Positions 13,462 through 28,368 of a DNA stretch of 64,000 bases are shown piece by piece. How positions within the stretch are numbered: the first letter of the stretch is position 1; each line of letters begins with the position of its first letter. Source of the DNA: Atrichornis clamosus (Eukaryota; Chordata; Aves; Passeriformes; Menuridae); the NCBI GenBank assembly GCA_013400975.1, contig WBMZ01012664.1:186001-250000 (forward strand), given 5' to 3'. A model generated the notes under the pieces. That model worked only from the letters and a program-made list of their open reading frames with translations, was not told the DNA's origin and searched no databases. The position numbers and the translations under genes are program-made.

Positions 13462-16400
13462 TTTTACTAGCTTGTGCAAACACAATTACCCACCTTCCAT
13501 TTCCACTGTAATACACAAACCTTACAAATTTTGAATACTTATGTTGAGGTGCATCACAATGAAAATAATTCAAAGACTCTTCAGTTCAGCATTTGTTAAC
13601 CTGTTCTGCCTGAGTACTGATTTCAGCACCTACTGCCTAAGCCACAACCAAAACATACATAGTTATCAACTGCAATTTCACTCAAACATTCCCTATAAAT
13701 TTAAAAACCTATTTATTAAAATAAACTGATTTAAGTAATATGTGCAAACAGGCTTAGTTTTCATTTTCTTTCAACAGAAGTCCTCATTAAATATTTTAAT
13801 TCTTTTCTTTTGCTATTTTTTTTGAGAGATGGAGAATTTACTGCAGCTATGCTCTTTTGTCAGTCCTGAATAGCAATCACTGTCTTGTTAAAGTTGTTTT
13901 AGAATATGTCTTACCAAGATAAAAGCAATTCAGAGACCAGACAATATTATCTTGCTCAAACAACTATGTGAAGATTTAAGTCTTTTGTGTGGTCAGATTA
14001 ATCCCTGTCACTAGCTTTCAACACATGCTGATCAATATTTTCTTTCTTTTTTGTTTACTTTGTACAGTGCATATTTAAAGAAGTACTTATTGATTAACTG
14101 TACTTCATTTCTGAGACACCTTTGTTCATTTTTTTATATCCTTTAAATATTTATTTGTGTATTGGACTCCACCATTTTTTGTCTCCAACTTCTTTAAATA
14201 TAATCAGGCATTTTTCCATTCTCTAATCTTCCACATTGGCTTTATTTTAAAATCACCTTTTTACTGACAGCCATGTACTCTGAATTTCTCTGCAAACTTT
14301 GAAGGTCTCCTCACGGTTGCCTGGATTTAACCTCACTATTGTGCTAAACACAGGTAGCACAGATGAGATCCTCTCCAGCCAAGGAGCACTGAAAAGGGCC
14401 TGAATCAGGGGAGAGCTGTAGCCAAGTACTGCAAAGTACTTGGGCTTTCATATAATATGAAGCTGTAGAAATTCAAAGTGTGAAAAAGAAAAGAATGGCA
14501 AATTCCTTCTTCTTAGCTGAAGATGTGCATCAACTTGTTCATACACGTATTTACATACTGAAACTAACTTCCCAAGGTAATCTAAAGTGTGACTGAAATG
14601 ATAAGTCTCTCTTTATTCACATATATTCATATATTCCTTGTGAAGTACATCACCTCAATTACAGTCTGTTGAACTAAATACTCTCGGGAGAGGATTCCTT
14701 ATTTAATGAGCAGCAAGAAAGTAGTTCTGCTAGAAACCAAAATATAAACTGCCGTGGAAAGTCCTGGATAATCCATTTGAGGATTAAGACTACAGAACGT
14801 GAATTCCACCAAGCATTCAAATTACAAAAAATACACAACCTCTACCAAAATAAATACAACCAAAGTGCTGAAAAGTAATGTAGGAAACTGTTTAGATGCA
14901 GACTACTTGTTTAATAAAAATTATGGAAAGAAAGGTCTTCTCAGAACATAAAGACAAGACAAACTCACATGGGACATGGAGCCTGTTGAAGGGCTGGGTT
15001 CCCACAGAAAAGCCCCCATTCACTGTTCCATATGTAGCCCATTGTCATTTATGCTATTGATTCTTTCTTATTTGCCATCCTGCTACAAAATTTTCTAAGC
15101 TTACCTCACACATTTGCTGCTATTATGAAACACAAAAAGACACAAAATGACAAAGTGACACATGGAAGCAAAGTCTTTTCCAGCACTCACACCACACTTA
15201 AATTTCACGTGTATCACTAAAAAAAGTACATGGCATATTAGAGGTACTATGGTTTGGGTTTTTTAATTCTCTTGTTCTTTAAAATTTACTCTTGCAGGCT
15301 GTTACCTCTTTGCTTTATGCATGTGGAAATACCCACTGAAGAATACACATAGATCTTTAGAGGATTAAAAAGTATAGGGTAGACACATTTATCTCATGAT
15401 TGGTATTTCTAACGATATAGTAGTTTTTCTGCGTACATAAGCTGAAACCTGCCTCTGCTTTGTGACTTTATTATAGAAGGAAGAACACTGGTGCAAGGTC
15501 CTTGAATATGTTTCTAACTGTATTACTGAGAAAAAAATAATTAGATAATTAAAACTAATTATGTTCTTAGCACCTAAACCCACAATACCATTACAAGACG
15601 TAAACACCGGATCCTCCAGTTCTATTGTGTATTTTGAGTTGAAATATCTTCGAAAGGGATTTCAAATATGAAGAACAGCATGGTGCATGTGGCCTATGCA
15701 AAACAATAACAAAGCAAAAATAGTAACTTTCCCCCTCACGCTTATTTCAACGGCTTTTGAATGAAATCTCAATATGGTCACAAGCATCACAGAGAATAAT
15801 TACTGACTATTCAAGCCAAGCCAACTGAGAAATTGTGATATTTACGATACATATGCATTACTTAACCTTTGCTCTATGATGAAAAAACCACCACCCTGAA
15901 AACGAATAAATGTGCAGATTAATTTTTATGCTGCAATTTTTACTCCCAACCCCACAAGCACAAACCCTAACAGCATTCAGCAACCCCTTACCTTCCTCAC
16001 TCCCTTCCCCTAAGAGGACCCACTCCACATTTCTGCAACAACAAGCTATAAAATAAATATGGGATGCCCTGTACCTTGTCATTGGTATGTATGAAAACCA
16101 ATAGATTTCCATGTGCTTAAACCCAGCTTTTCCTCAATAGATTACAAGGCAGAAAGCAGACAGGGTTTGGGGCTTTTTTTTAGTCCCCATGCAAAAACTG
16201 AGCCATGCAGGTGAACTGGGCACTGTGACCTTAACTGTGACCTCAATTCCTTTCATTCCCTGACCATGCCTTTCCTGCCATACCTCCCAGCATGCCGCAT
16301 GGCATTGGAATGTCCTGCAGAGCCAGAACCTCCACTTCTGAAGTGAACCTCAATAGTTTCATTTGGCACTTAAACTCTATTTGGTGTCCAGCACCCTCAA

Positions 16401-17754
16401 AGTCCCATAGATAAAAATGGAGGACGACTACATAGAAACCTCATACATAACATCAAGATTTCCAAAAAAATACAGATCCCCATAAGTTAAAAGAGAGTAA
16501 TTATAGCATGTTTCTCAATATACTTAGACTTATGTGTGAGAAGTACTCAACTATATACAGCATTCTAAATTTATTTCATGAAGAGAATAAAAAAAGCCTG
16601 CATGTTCCACAAAATCTGTGATTGCCTCAGTATCAGACGTTCCACTCTCCCAAGAGTTTTCTCTATTCTTTCACTTGCCAAAACCTCCTGTACAGATTCT
16701 CTGCCATATGCTGTAGCTGGTGCTAAGGCGGAACGAAACAGTTCAAATGCTACAAGGCACAGTTCACAAATTTCTTCTTTGACCTTGGGTAAGTCAGGAC
16801 CCTGGTTCTTTCTGTAACCACAAGGATATTGCCTCTTCCATTGCAGTGATTAACATGATAAAATGCAATATAAACATATTAACCTCCAAAGGAATGAAGT
16901 CTTTGTAAATACATGAAATACATAAAACCACCACAGATAATTCTGTTCCAACATCTTTAAGAGCATATGGATTACTTCACATAAAATATCATGTTTTATT
17001 CTAAATCTCAGATCCTTTTATACAACACTGTTTTGCTCCTTAGACTTTTGTCTGTCTGGGTAGAATTTCCCTTTTAAAAGGGGACTCAAGACACTTAGGG
17101 CCACAAATCAGAAGTGGAAGTTTTTATCGGCTATCATTTACGGAAAGGACAGAGTCAAGGTTAATTGCACAGATTCCCATTTCAAACTGGAAACAGAGCA
17201 AGCTGACTTCTGCTGGTAAAAGTTCATAAAACATTTCATAGTTTTGACAGTGATTCTCTCCTGGGAAGAACTGTTCAATAATTTTGATTGTAACAAAGAT
17301 CAACAAGATCATTTTCTTCTATGAGTGGTACATTCACAGCAGAAGGATCGTAATGAAAGCAAAGTGAAATAGATGCAGCCCATTATATATTACAATTGCA
17401 TGATATTTACATCACTTGACTATTGGCATTTAACACTAGTGAGATCATTTTCTGCATACACAGAAGACAGAAAAGGAAGGGATGAGTGCTGAACCCATCT
17501 GACTGACCTATTTTGAGTACTTGATTCTACAGCATTAATGTTGCATTGGCACTGGTTTCGCATGAGATTAAAAATGAAGTAATGGATTAAGTATGTTGTT
17601 ATAGACTCATCATGAAAAGGGATGCAAAGGTATGCACTGTAAGTCTGAGCTCTCTGTTTTAGGTGGTGAGTGAAAGATAAAGTCTCAATCAAAAACTAAT
17701 GAACAAAAATCTCAAATAAAATGAGCCAAATGCTGGAGAGTTATTGGCCAAAAT

Positions 17755-17772
17755 AAAAAAAAAAAAAAAAAA
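17755..17772. repeat. Poly-A run of 18
   Basis: Eighteen uninterrupted A residues followed by AAGG/AAAAG purine-rich sequence. No retroposed element is recognisable upstream, so it is treated as a simple repeat. Confidence 0.85.
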
Positions 17773-20700
17773 GGAAAAAAGGAAAAAGAGAGACTAACCT
17801 TCCATAGGGATGTCTTGTGTTGTCTATGGTTACAGCAGGAGTGAAGGTGCCAATATTCTTAGTAAGTGCAACTTGTTATAAAGAGAAAATCTGAGAAGCA
17901 CTTTTAAACAGCAAGATCTTAATTCTGAAAGTAAATTACTTTTAATTTGGGTATTCTAAGAAACTATCTTTTCCATGTATCTGCAGGGAACTTGGGAATT
18001 GAGTCAGCCAAAACCAGAACTCCAATCTAACAACTCTCAAAGCCATATCTATCTAGATTCACTGCAACATATTTGTTAAATCTTGGGCTTGAAACAGCTC
18101 CATAAGAAGCTAAGGGATGAGAGGTAGCTTTTTCCTTTTAAGAAAAATTCTCATTACAAGCTTTTTTGTATTGACAATTCACGAGTAAAACAATCTAATC
18201 CTATTACAAACTTTATCTATTTTCATTTTATATCTAAAATGGATGAGGTCAGTCACCAACAAAATTCACTACCTAAATCTCATCAGTTCTCTATGTGTGT
18301 GCGCTAATTTTCCTTGATGAAAGATTCAGTTTTAGCATTTATTACAGCAATTCTAAATTTCTCTAAGACCTTCTACTATTGAAAAAATACACCTAGTAAG
18401 CCAATCTGCACTACATTCCTATTATATAGTAATAAGAATTGAAATTACATATAACCTTGTTTTTTATCTTATTAATTTTTGATACAACCTGAATACACAT
18501 TTTAGCTTGAGTTTAAGTATAAAGAAAGACAAATATGAAGGCCATTCTTCCTACCTCTCCAAACTTAATTTCCAGTCTGGATATAAGGGAAAAAAATTAA
18601 CTGGTTAATAGAGGATGACAGTTAAAAATCTATAGTGATATTTTAGACAATGAGCACACTGAAAAAAAACTTATGATAAAAGGGGTAAAGCTGTCTAAAA
18701 CTGAGATCTCTGGCAGTAATCCTCCTGCCTGAGGGCTGCCTGCACTTCTGCTAATGTGGGAAAGGGATGAGCAGCTAAGAAACAGCCCCCTAAGGAGCAA
18801 CAGTCCCATGGGAGAGAAACTTGATAGCTGGTGGAGAGAAAAAGAATTCACTAACAGATCTGAAACATTTCATTTCTATTTTACATTAGACCACTGTTGA
18901 GGACATTTCTACTAAAATGCATCAGGGCACTGAAGAAATAGTATCATAGTAATAGGATGTGAAATTATGGGCAGAACAGCTGGACCTAAAGGAGATGAAC
19001 TCTTGCCCTAATCACATATGAAAGCTTGCAGATTTGAGATACAAAGCTAAAGATTTGTGGAGGGTCCTCCTGGGCAATCAGGACTGCACACGGTCCCATA
19101 TGCTGTGTTGTTCCTGCAACTGATCTCCAATAGAGAAAAGAACTGAGCAGCTCTTGGCAGAAAGAGCAGGGAAGCAGCAGGTATTTTCAAAGAAACTGTT
19201 TCCCTGCTCCTCAAAACACTACGTCATGTCTGAAATGAAGGGGGCCTGGGACCCTACAGAACACCTCTGGTTTTTTTGTCATTTCCTATTGTTCAGTGCT
19301 GAACAGTGTGCAAGCTGCACAATTCTATATGGGAGTCTTAAGTGTGTGTGTGGGGGGGAAATGGTATAGTATCCTGCTCCAGAATGATGACTCTCTCATT
19401 TTTCCTATCTTAAATTTTGGCTGCTTTTTGGCACATCTCTTCATCTTCTCTGATTCTGTTACCCTCCTTTCTTATCCTTATTTCTTATTCTAAATCTTAG
19501 AACCACACACTGGTCTGCACTTTTAAAATGTCTTTGCTATCATACTTTTTTCCTCGTCATCAGCATGAAAAATCATCCAAAGTGAAATTTCTGTTCTGCA
19601 TTTATTTGTCTTGCAACATGACCTCCCATTTCTGTACAACCCATGCTGAGCTGAGCTTTCCAGCTCTCCCGAGGCCCTTGCTCAGCCACACTTTGTGCTA
19701 GTAACTGGAGGAAGCAGAGGGAAGGATATTTAGACACAAACTTCCTGCATGAGTTATTAGAGAGTTTATCAAGGTTCCCTAAGATGTATATATATAGGAA
19801 CAAATCCAAAGAGCATTAAGTGCAATAGACACTGGATAAGTGGCATAATCATGTCCATAAAGACAGTTTCTGAGAAGTTTATTACATTAAAATACTATGG
19901 CTTTATAAAGTGATAGCATTCTTCAATTCTGCCTTAGCAATTCCTTAGCTGATGAGGATTGTTATTCCTAAGATCCTTAGCATCACTAACATGTAATATA
20001 ATCACATCTTAATTTCCCAGCTGATGTTTTATTTGATCTCAGAACTTGTATTGCTATTCTCAACAAAGCCCTGTCACTGGAATTTCTCCCTATATCTTGC
20101 TCAATTGCTGGTACTGAACATTCCACTCAAATCTCAAGCTAACATCAGAACTGCCAAAGTGTATTTGACAGTTATTGTTGATGGCTACATTGTCAGAAGC
20201 TCACAGCAAGTCAAGCAATATCATAATTAAGAGCCATTCATTTTGACTGCTGCTGTTTTAACCAGGGTGCATTTATAGATTTTTTTACAAAAATATGGTG
20301 TGAGCAGTGACAGGAAAACCACAGAAAATGATCGTTAATAACTTGAAATATGTTTTGTTTTTCATACACTTAACCAGAAATGTGGTGTTCTGCCTGGAGG
20401 GTGAGGGCACAGAGGGTAAGGACAAGGGCTGAGTCAGATGCAGAAAGATGTGACCAGGGACACAGTGTTCCTCCTGAAGTGCTACAGTTCCTGAACAAGA
20501 CTCTGTGGGCACAGGGCTATGTATTTACGCATTGTCTGCTTTTTGTGCCAAGCCTCACCTTCCCACAGGCCAGTGTTCGGGGATGGATGTGATGACAAGG
20601 ACAGAGACTGACCGAGGGAGGCGGGAACGTGTCCTTCACACAGTGCCCATCTGCGTTCCCCCTGGAGCCACCCCCACTCAAAGCTCCCAGGATTAAAGGA

Positions 20701-21699
20701 CTGTATTCTTGTGTGCTCCTTACTTGTTCTGCTGCTTTTCCCTGCCTACTCCATGAACCAGTGGAACTTGGAGACAGAGATCTGGCCTGGTGTGCTCTGT
20801 TCCTCAGCTCTACAGGTGCAGTGGCATCCCTCTCCGCTTGTCACAAAAATCCCTGTCAGTCCGGGCCCCATCACAGCAAGCGCATGTTTGCTCACCATCG
20901 TGACTACAACACTCAAGGCTGGACAGATGATCAGAGAGAAAAGTAAATATGGTGACTGTAAGCAGCTACACTCTTCCTTTAATCCTCCAGTCCTTTCTGC
21001 CAACATGAGGGATAATATCCAGTTGTTCATAGCGAGCAATGGCAGGTACTCAGAGTCTCCTGATGCGAGTAGCAGTGTTAAGACACAGTTAATCCCTCAG
21101 CCCACAGAACGTCTAGCAGTGCACTCCCAGCACTCACCCACGTGGAGGGATCTGCTTCATGAGTTTGGCAGTGGCTGCAGGTAGGCAGCAGCTGCCAAAG
21201 CCAAGCTGCTCGAATGCCAACGTGTCGGTGGTATGTGGCTGCTGGGACTGCTGCGTGCAAGCCTCTCCACAGCCCTGGGCTTCAGAGGGACTGGAGGAGG
21301 GGATGTCAATCTTTAGCAACTGGCATATTGCATGACTTCAATAACACATCCTAATTACGTTCCTAGTTAAACGGAAGTTCTTTAAGTACTTGAGAATACG
21401 AGTATTACTTATTCTTGTGCTCCTCTTCCTGGCCTCCCAACAGATATATACAAAACCCACTGTATAGCCCAATCTCTCTAGATTAATATATTTAGGTGGA
21501 TTTTAAGCAAGTGCAAATTGTAGCTCAAAGGGATGCAAATACACGTTTAAAGGCAAGCAGGTATATGTACATGCTACGTAAACTTTGTACTATTCTTCAG
21601 GAGAGGATAAACTTGGCCCAGGCTCTCCTTTATTGAAAATACACAAATAAATTTTTTCTAATAGAATTTTAAAACTTCAAAATCCCTTACATAGCTTGA

Positions 21700-21905
21700 T
21701 TTTTTCCCAAGAGTGAACAGACCAAGAGCACTCAGCCACTCCTCTCACAGCTTGCCCTCAAGGCCCTTCACCATCTTTGATGCCCTCCTCTGGATACTCT
21801 CTAAGAGTTTAATGTCTTTGTACTGTGGTGCCCAAAGCTGCACAGAGCACTAGAGGTGAGGCTGCACCAGTGCAGAGCAGGGCAGGACAATCACTGGAGG
21901 TTTCT
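21700..21905 (-). mobile_element. CR1 LINE fragment, reverse orientation
   Basis: The plus strand reads as the antisense of the CR1 3' region, with landmarks such as CACTCAGCCACTCCTCTCA, TTTGATGCCCTCCTCTGGA, AATGTCTTTGTACTG, GGTGCCCAAAGCTG and GAGGTGAGGCTGCACCAGTG. In the CR1 sense strand these correspond to the block that reads roughly CACTGGTGAGGCC...CAGAGAAGGGCA. The copy is diverged, 5'-truncated and too decayed for a reverse-transcriptase frame. CR1 is the dominant LINE of birds and other reptiles, which supports the host assignment. Confidence 0.82.
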
Positions 21906-23431
21906 GGCACCCAACCTGTTGACTGGGGAGCTCCTGAAGTATTTTCTGACTGCATGAAAGGGAGCAGCTTTACACAGTCACTCTATGGCAAGCTGAAGGA
22001 CACATTACACCAGTGTCAAACGTTTTCAGCAGAAGCCTGTCTGGTGGTAGCAGCAATAAACATTTCCACACAGCCTGCCTGGGCGGGTCTTACAAGCCAG
22101 GAGCTGTCACACACGATAGTGAGTCTGACAGCACAGGGCAGCTTCTGATGTGCTTTGTAACATTTGTAACATTTCTGGTCATGATTTTAATCTAAAAACT
22201 GCAAATGGAAATACTGTGCCAGAAGTAAGCACTACCTCTGGTTCACCACAACATTTTAGCACAAAGCTCACTTTGCCAAGCAGTAGTGGCCAAGTGTTTT
22301 CTGACTCATGCTTTACACGACAGCAGTTTCTGTATCCCTCAGCCTCATGTCTATTAAAAATATTCACGTGACTTTCTGCGGCAGTCATGATAGACAGCTT
22401 ATAGCCATAGGTCCCGAGCCTTGAACAAACATTGCTGAAACATCACAGCTCTGAGCACGGCTTAATGAAAACAATAAGCAGACTTGAAGAGGCTGAACAG
22501 AACAACTCAAACAAAAGCAGCTGAATAGCAGTAACTTGGCCTACCTGGGCTTGCTTGTGAACCAGTTTTCTTTCCTGCCTGGGTGAGAGATATTTTGAAG
22601 AGCTTGGGCAGGCTGACAGGGGGCAGGAGGCAATAGCTGCTGCACTGCCATGGCATGAAAGCAAAAGGTGAAAGAACACCAAAGAACAGACTGCAGAAGA
22701 CCATGCCACTTACAGTCCTAAGGCTGTGGACAAGGTGTGAGAGTTCATGGAGCCATCTTTATGATTGCTACTGAAATTCCACACAAAAAGGTTTCCCTGC
22801 TGGCCAACCTGCTGTCTCTGGCTCCCAGTCATAGTTCTCTACCCTCTATCTGAAGTTACTCATACTTTAAAATTAGTTATCTTCATATTTTCCAGTGGCT
22901 TTAGACAGTTATGTCATTAATTCAGGAAAAATCCAGTTTGCAAAATTCTCAAGAAGGCAGTTGCGTAAAATCTCTGCACATCTTAATTGTCTTTGAATTT
23001 TTCCTTTGCTGTCAGGTGTTACAAAAGCCAAGAAAAATGTATATCCTTTCCATGTTGCTCTTCATACACCCTCTTTAACAGTTCCTATCTGTTTTGCTTC
23101 TCTGAGCAGGACTAGAGCAGAGATTCCTTCAGAAGACCTGTTTTTACTCATCATCCTAGTGGTGCATACATCTTATACCTGCTCTAAGGAACAATCAGAA
23201 AACAAAGTGATTCTTCAAGTTGCCAACGTATTGCCACCACCAATTTCATTTTTAACAATATTGTCAGAGAATGCAGAGGTGACATGCAAAAGTGGCAGTT
23301 ATGAACTAAGAGAAATTAATTTAATAAAATGTCCCTAAGAAGCTAAGGATTTACAGATTCTTCAGTTGCCAGCAATAAATGAGACATCACATCTCAGCTG
23401 AGGTATCTTTTATTTTAAAAGAGTTTCATTT

Positions 23432-23480
23432 GTATATGCTATATATATAAGAAATGTATATATTTATATGTTTATACTAT
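23432..23480. repeat. Degenerate (TA)n repeat
   Basis: An AT-only tract with several TATATA blocks interrupted by single bases. Confidence 0.7.
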
Positions 23481-25953
23481 GTTAAGAGCTGGGAACCCTA
23501 TTCAAGAACCTTTCAGGCTGAAACTCCTGAACTTCAATTCTTCTCACTTGCAGCTTTTATTAAATCTTGCTGTGTATTTTCACCTTGTTTAGACTCATTT
23601 TTGAGTTGGAAACATTTAAGAAGTGTTTTTTAATGGATTAATCTGGGAAATCCACCTGTGGGAACTTTTACACAGAGTAGATCAAGAATTGCTAGAAATA
23701 GTGGGACTGGTCTACCTTGCAACTTGTAAGAAAACAAACTAAAGAGTCATGACTGAGCAGAAACAGAATGTGCATGACCAACCATTACTATACATTAGCT
23801 GGAACAAGAACTGTCATTCAGATGTGAGCTGTCCTCTTACATTTTCTCTCAAATGGCTCTTATTGAACCAAAAATCAATTTCCAGGTATTTTTAACTGGC
23901 ACAAAGAACATCAAAGGTTCCAATAATGCAGAATTAGATCTTAGAAAATACAGACAAAAGAATCAACTCCCACCTACGTGTTCCAATTAAGCCAAGCCTT
24001 CATTGATCATGCCTATTGGGAAACAATAGATTTTGGCTCAGTAAGATTATTTTCATAAAAGCAACTTCAATATTTGCCTAAAGCAGATGTTTTCCCAGGT
24101 AGAGGCTTGTGAATCCTCTAACAAGACATTTTGCCAGGATTCAGAAATGCTGACCAGGATGCTCTCTGAACACACTGTGTGTTTATGCTCACCTGTTTCC
24201 TGCTCCATGTTTCACTGTTAGCCGTCTCATAATGGAATTATGTACTGAGCCATTCCTACCCTAAACTTTTTTGTTTGTTTTTAACCTTTTGACAAAATCA
24301 GTATTATAATCCAGGTATTCTAAAATCAGCCTAAATTTCCGTAACTTTATGACCCAAACTATGTCCTGCAATGATTTCTGACCTGTGTTACTTGAACTGA
24401 CAGAGAGAACCATGACTGACATCTCCATCAACTGCTGTAGATGCCTTCAAATTCATCCAGTCATGCAGGCCATTTATGGGATGTTGAACAGGAAGTGACT
24501 GTGTTAAACTGTATATTTTTGCTTCAGTGGATTCAAACGCATAAGGCAGTTGGTGGGAAATAATATAGGGGTTACTCTTATACTTGCAGTACATTTGTAA
24601 CTTACTCTCATTATCACATTTTTTTATAAAGATCACTATGAATACTAAAAAAATGATATCCAAGATCTATTTATGGTAAGGCCAAATAATTGAAAAAGAA
24701 CCCAATTATTTTTAGCAGAATAATTATACAAAATGGTCCTTTTTCCTCCAGAAGTTCTGAAAACAGGATAGAGAGGAGCTATTGGCCAATTCTTCTCACT
24801 GAAGTCCTTCTAACAGAAAAAACCCAATGTTTTAAATAGTGGAGAAAGATATGGGGATTTTTTCAGAAGAGCCCTTAAATTTTATTCTTCAGATAAAAGC
24901 TAAACAAACTGCAGTGAAGGCTGTCATCACTGTACTACCAGGCAGAGAAGAACCACAACCCAGAAACAAAAGGAACTTTGGAGATGCTTCTGAAAGAATC
25001 TCTGAAAAACTCATTTCCAAAACTTTACAGCTAACATCCAATATTACAAATATACATGGAACACTCTTCAGATGTAAGATCAAAATTTACCCTGAAGCAA
25101 AGTTCACCCTTTTACTCTGCCTAGCTTGGTGTTGGCTCACTATCAGGTAACTCTTCCAGAGTGTCTGGGAAAGGAAATAGAACAGTGAAATCATCCTCCC
25201 AATTCAGAAAAAAATCAGGGTGTTTTGAAAGTCTGTGTAAGTTCTGCTGAATTCTAGTGCTACTTCAACTATCTTGTTTGAGGTCTTGTGGTCTATGTGT
25301 TGCAATTACATACACATGTTAGGATTTTCCCTAAAGCTTCCACAATGGTTAAATAAAATTCTGATCTTGTTAATTAATCTTTAATATGAAATGGGTTAAA
25401 ATTGACAGAACAACTTTGTGGCTGGCTAGGTACAAGTGATATAAAGCCCTCTTCGATGAATAATGGAGCAGAAACATCTGAGATAAAGAAAAGAAAGTCT
25501 AAAAGTTTAAATTCCTGTCTAGAGGTATTTGGTTTTGCTGCCTTTTATTTTTTATTTTTTTTTGAAATCCCACTTCCAGAGCCAAAGAATAAAAATTTTC
25601 AGATACCAATTAAGAGACACATGTAAGTATTCCTCTATTTTAGGGAATCAGGTAGAGTGGGGGATGAAATAACTAAAGATAAGTAGAAAGGATTTGAAGA
25701 AATGGCGAAAACTTGACTTCTCAGAGCTTCCCACATACATACTGGTCACTTAAAATGTTGAAATGCAACAGATTTCCGCTTGCATGTTTGAAAATTCAGT
25801 AAATGTGTTGCTATCCAAGAAGAGATGCTGAACAACACACACATGACTTGGACAAACATTAGCTTGTCTTTAAGACTGCCTGGAGCTACAGAATATGGGT
25901 TAAACACTAGGATTTCTGCAATAGGCTTGATTAGGTTTTTATACAGACACAAA

Positions 25954-25966
25954 TACACACACACAC
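25954..25966. repeat. Short (CA)n repeat
   Basis: Six CA dinucleotides followed by CTCTCTATCTCTC; too short to call a robust microsatellite. Confidence 0.65.
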
Positions 25967-27694
25967 CTCTCTATCTCTCAGTCTTTCTCAAGTGCTCCTG
26001 TTCCTCTGTGCTAAATCTCCTCTGGCAATATTATTCCATGACTTCCATTTGAACAAGTTTACATGACAGAAGCAAGTACTCGTGAAGAAAGCTCCTTCCT
26101 AGTACAATCAACACAAGCAGTACATTTCCTGAGAAAAGTCAGTGGTCCAAAGAGCCACTGGGGTTTTCCAGGGTAACAAAGTATTTTATTACCTGGAAAG
26201 CCTCTCAGGTTTAGCAGAAACAAAATAAAGGATTATGACAGACATCTCTCTTCAGAAAAAAAAATCTTTTCCTAAATAAACTCCAAAACACGGACTAACC
26301 AGTTCATGTACATATGTGTGTTCACTGGTACATGCACTGGTACAACATGACACTCTACTGTACCTTACTCTGTCTCACTTTAGTCTTATTTCTCTCCTAA
26401 ATTATAAATGCTCTTGAAGGCAAAGTATCAACGAAGTTAAGTTTTGTAGGTGTTCAGGAGTATATAATCTAACTTTTTAATGCCTTCTAAGCTGCCTTAT
26501 ACCAAAATGTTCTATCTGCCTAGCTTGCAAAACAAAAGATACCTTGTTTTGTTATTGACTACTGCTCTCCACATGGGAACACAGCTTTCTGGAATAATGC
26601 AATGATTTATACTGAAGTACTATATGAATTTATTGCAACCTTTCTGAATGAGATCTTTGCCTAGTGTTAAAGTTAACAAATGTCTAACCAGATTTCTAAT
26701 AACCTTATCTGCTTTTTATCTGTACAGAAAAATAGCATGGTTATATCTTATAACAACTAATTATAAGTATTTAATTATAAAGATCTTTTACACAAATCCT
26801 ACCTATTAGAGCACAAAGATGCTGCTCCTAAGGGAAACATTACAAACCCCTCATAGTTGAAGCCATGTATATTCATCTTTCATTCAAACTTCTGGTTTCT
26901 GTGTAATGATCTATGATCTTTTAAAAAATAAATTAATAAACAACCACAATAATTTCTAATATAAAGGTAAAATCTGAAGCTTTTTCTAGAAAACATTATC
27001 TATATTTAGCTTTGCATTTAAGAAGTCAATTAAATATTTTTGCTTGGTTTGCAATAAAGCTGGGTCATTTTGATATAAAAGTCTTCTCAGGACACAAGCA
27101 TCTTGTAAGACCTATTAACTCAACATAGTCCAGAAACTTCTTTTGATTTTAGAATTTGCTTTATTTGCTGTGACTGATAACTTTTTTTAAAATTATATAT
27201 GTCTTTTCAGTATTGAAATATTGTCCCTAAACCAGTTTATAGAGTGATTCCAGTGAAAAACTCTACTGGCTGAAGAACTCTGTAATCTTCTAAGACCTCT
27301 TCAAAGACAAGAAACAATACCATCTGCTCCTCCCTAACAGGCACAAACTATTCTTTTCATACCCTAAAACTAGAGATTCAGCAATGCAATCAAATGTAAA
27401 CAATTTTTTTTTGCTAAGATAGCATGACATACAAGGGTTTTTACATATTAAAAAAAATTCAGATACGAAATGAGGCAAAAACCTTTTAATGTTAATCAAA
27501 TAGCCAAATGTCAGCAATAGCTTTGCTATTTAGCAGCTCATAGAAGCTGCAATGAAGAGGGGGAAAAATGTCTGAATAAATCCAATCCTAATAAATTTTT
27601 CCTCTTCAGCCAAATTGTACCCTGTTAAACTTTCTCTACTGAAACATTTCAAGTCTATGGGAAAATATAAATAGCACTATTAAATTATTTCTTT

Positions 27695-27716
27695 TATATA
27701 TATATCTATATATAAA
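27695..27716. repeat. (TA)n simple repeat
   Basis: TATATATATAT followed by CTATATATA in an AT-rich stretch. Confidence 0.75.
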
Positions 27717-27959
27717 TAAAATAATGCCCAAGCACTGCTCTCTGGACCACTGAATATTCTTACATTAAAAAAAAAAAATCTCCTCTCCCAAGAAAAACAA
27801 CACAGAAAGAAACATTTCAGAAATTTATAGGTATGTGACATAAAAGGTGCTATGAAGAAAATGATTTTTTAGCCTAAACTGTAGCAAGTCTCAACAGGTA
27901 ATAAAATACAGAGCTGTCTAAGTGAAGTGCCAAGGAAGGAGAACTTTAGACAAATGCTG

Positions 27960-28110
27960 CACTGGGGACATTTGGCTTTTTGTTGCTATTTCTGTGACGT
28001 TAACACATCGATTACAACGTTTTTCACTAATGAGCAGCAATTATCACTAATGAGCAGGTGAAATTATTTGGGAGATGCAGATAATCAATTTACTAGGTTT
28101 ACCTGCAATG
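27960..28110. promoter_or_regulatory. Possible regulatory block with a repeated homeodomain-like motif
   Basis: TCACTAATGAGCAG occurs twice (28024-28037 and 28044-28057), exactly 20 bp apart, with CAATTA between the copies and GATTA and ATAATCAATT motifs nearby. TAAT/ATTA cores are typical homeodomain contacts. This is inference from motif content only; no conservation data were available. Confidence 0.3.
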
Positions 28111-28354
28111 CATGGTAAGACTTGGATTGTATTGAACAGCTTTTCTCTCTGTTAATTGAAAAAAAAAAGTGAGCTTCCAATCCCAACCTCCACACTAACT
28201 GAAGAGAGGGTAAACACAGAGTTCATGTATTTTACTGAAAATTGTACTTTACATATATTTAGAGATACTTGCTATCTCATATCCTAATTATTTTTAATTT
28301 AACAGTTACTGCACTCTGGTAAGGTGTGCATCTCCTTCCTCTTTTTCTTCTCTC

Positions 28355-28368
28355 TTTTTTTTTTTTTT
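28355..28368. repeat. Poly-T run in a pyrimidine tract
   Basis: A run of about 14 T at the end of a roughly 40-nt CT-rich tract. No acceptor AG with an open exon follows it. Confidence 0.7.

Noticed and set aside
20711..21184. Longest open frame in the window (157 codons, plus strand)
   Set aside because: It starts with GTG, not ATG. It lies in a GC-richer patch where stops are rarer, overlaps other open frames on both strands, and shows no domain, splice context or poly(A) signal.
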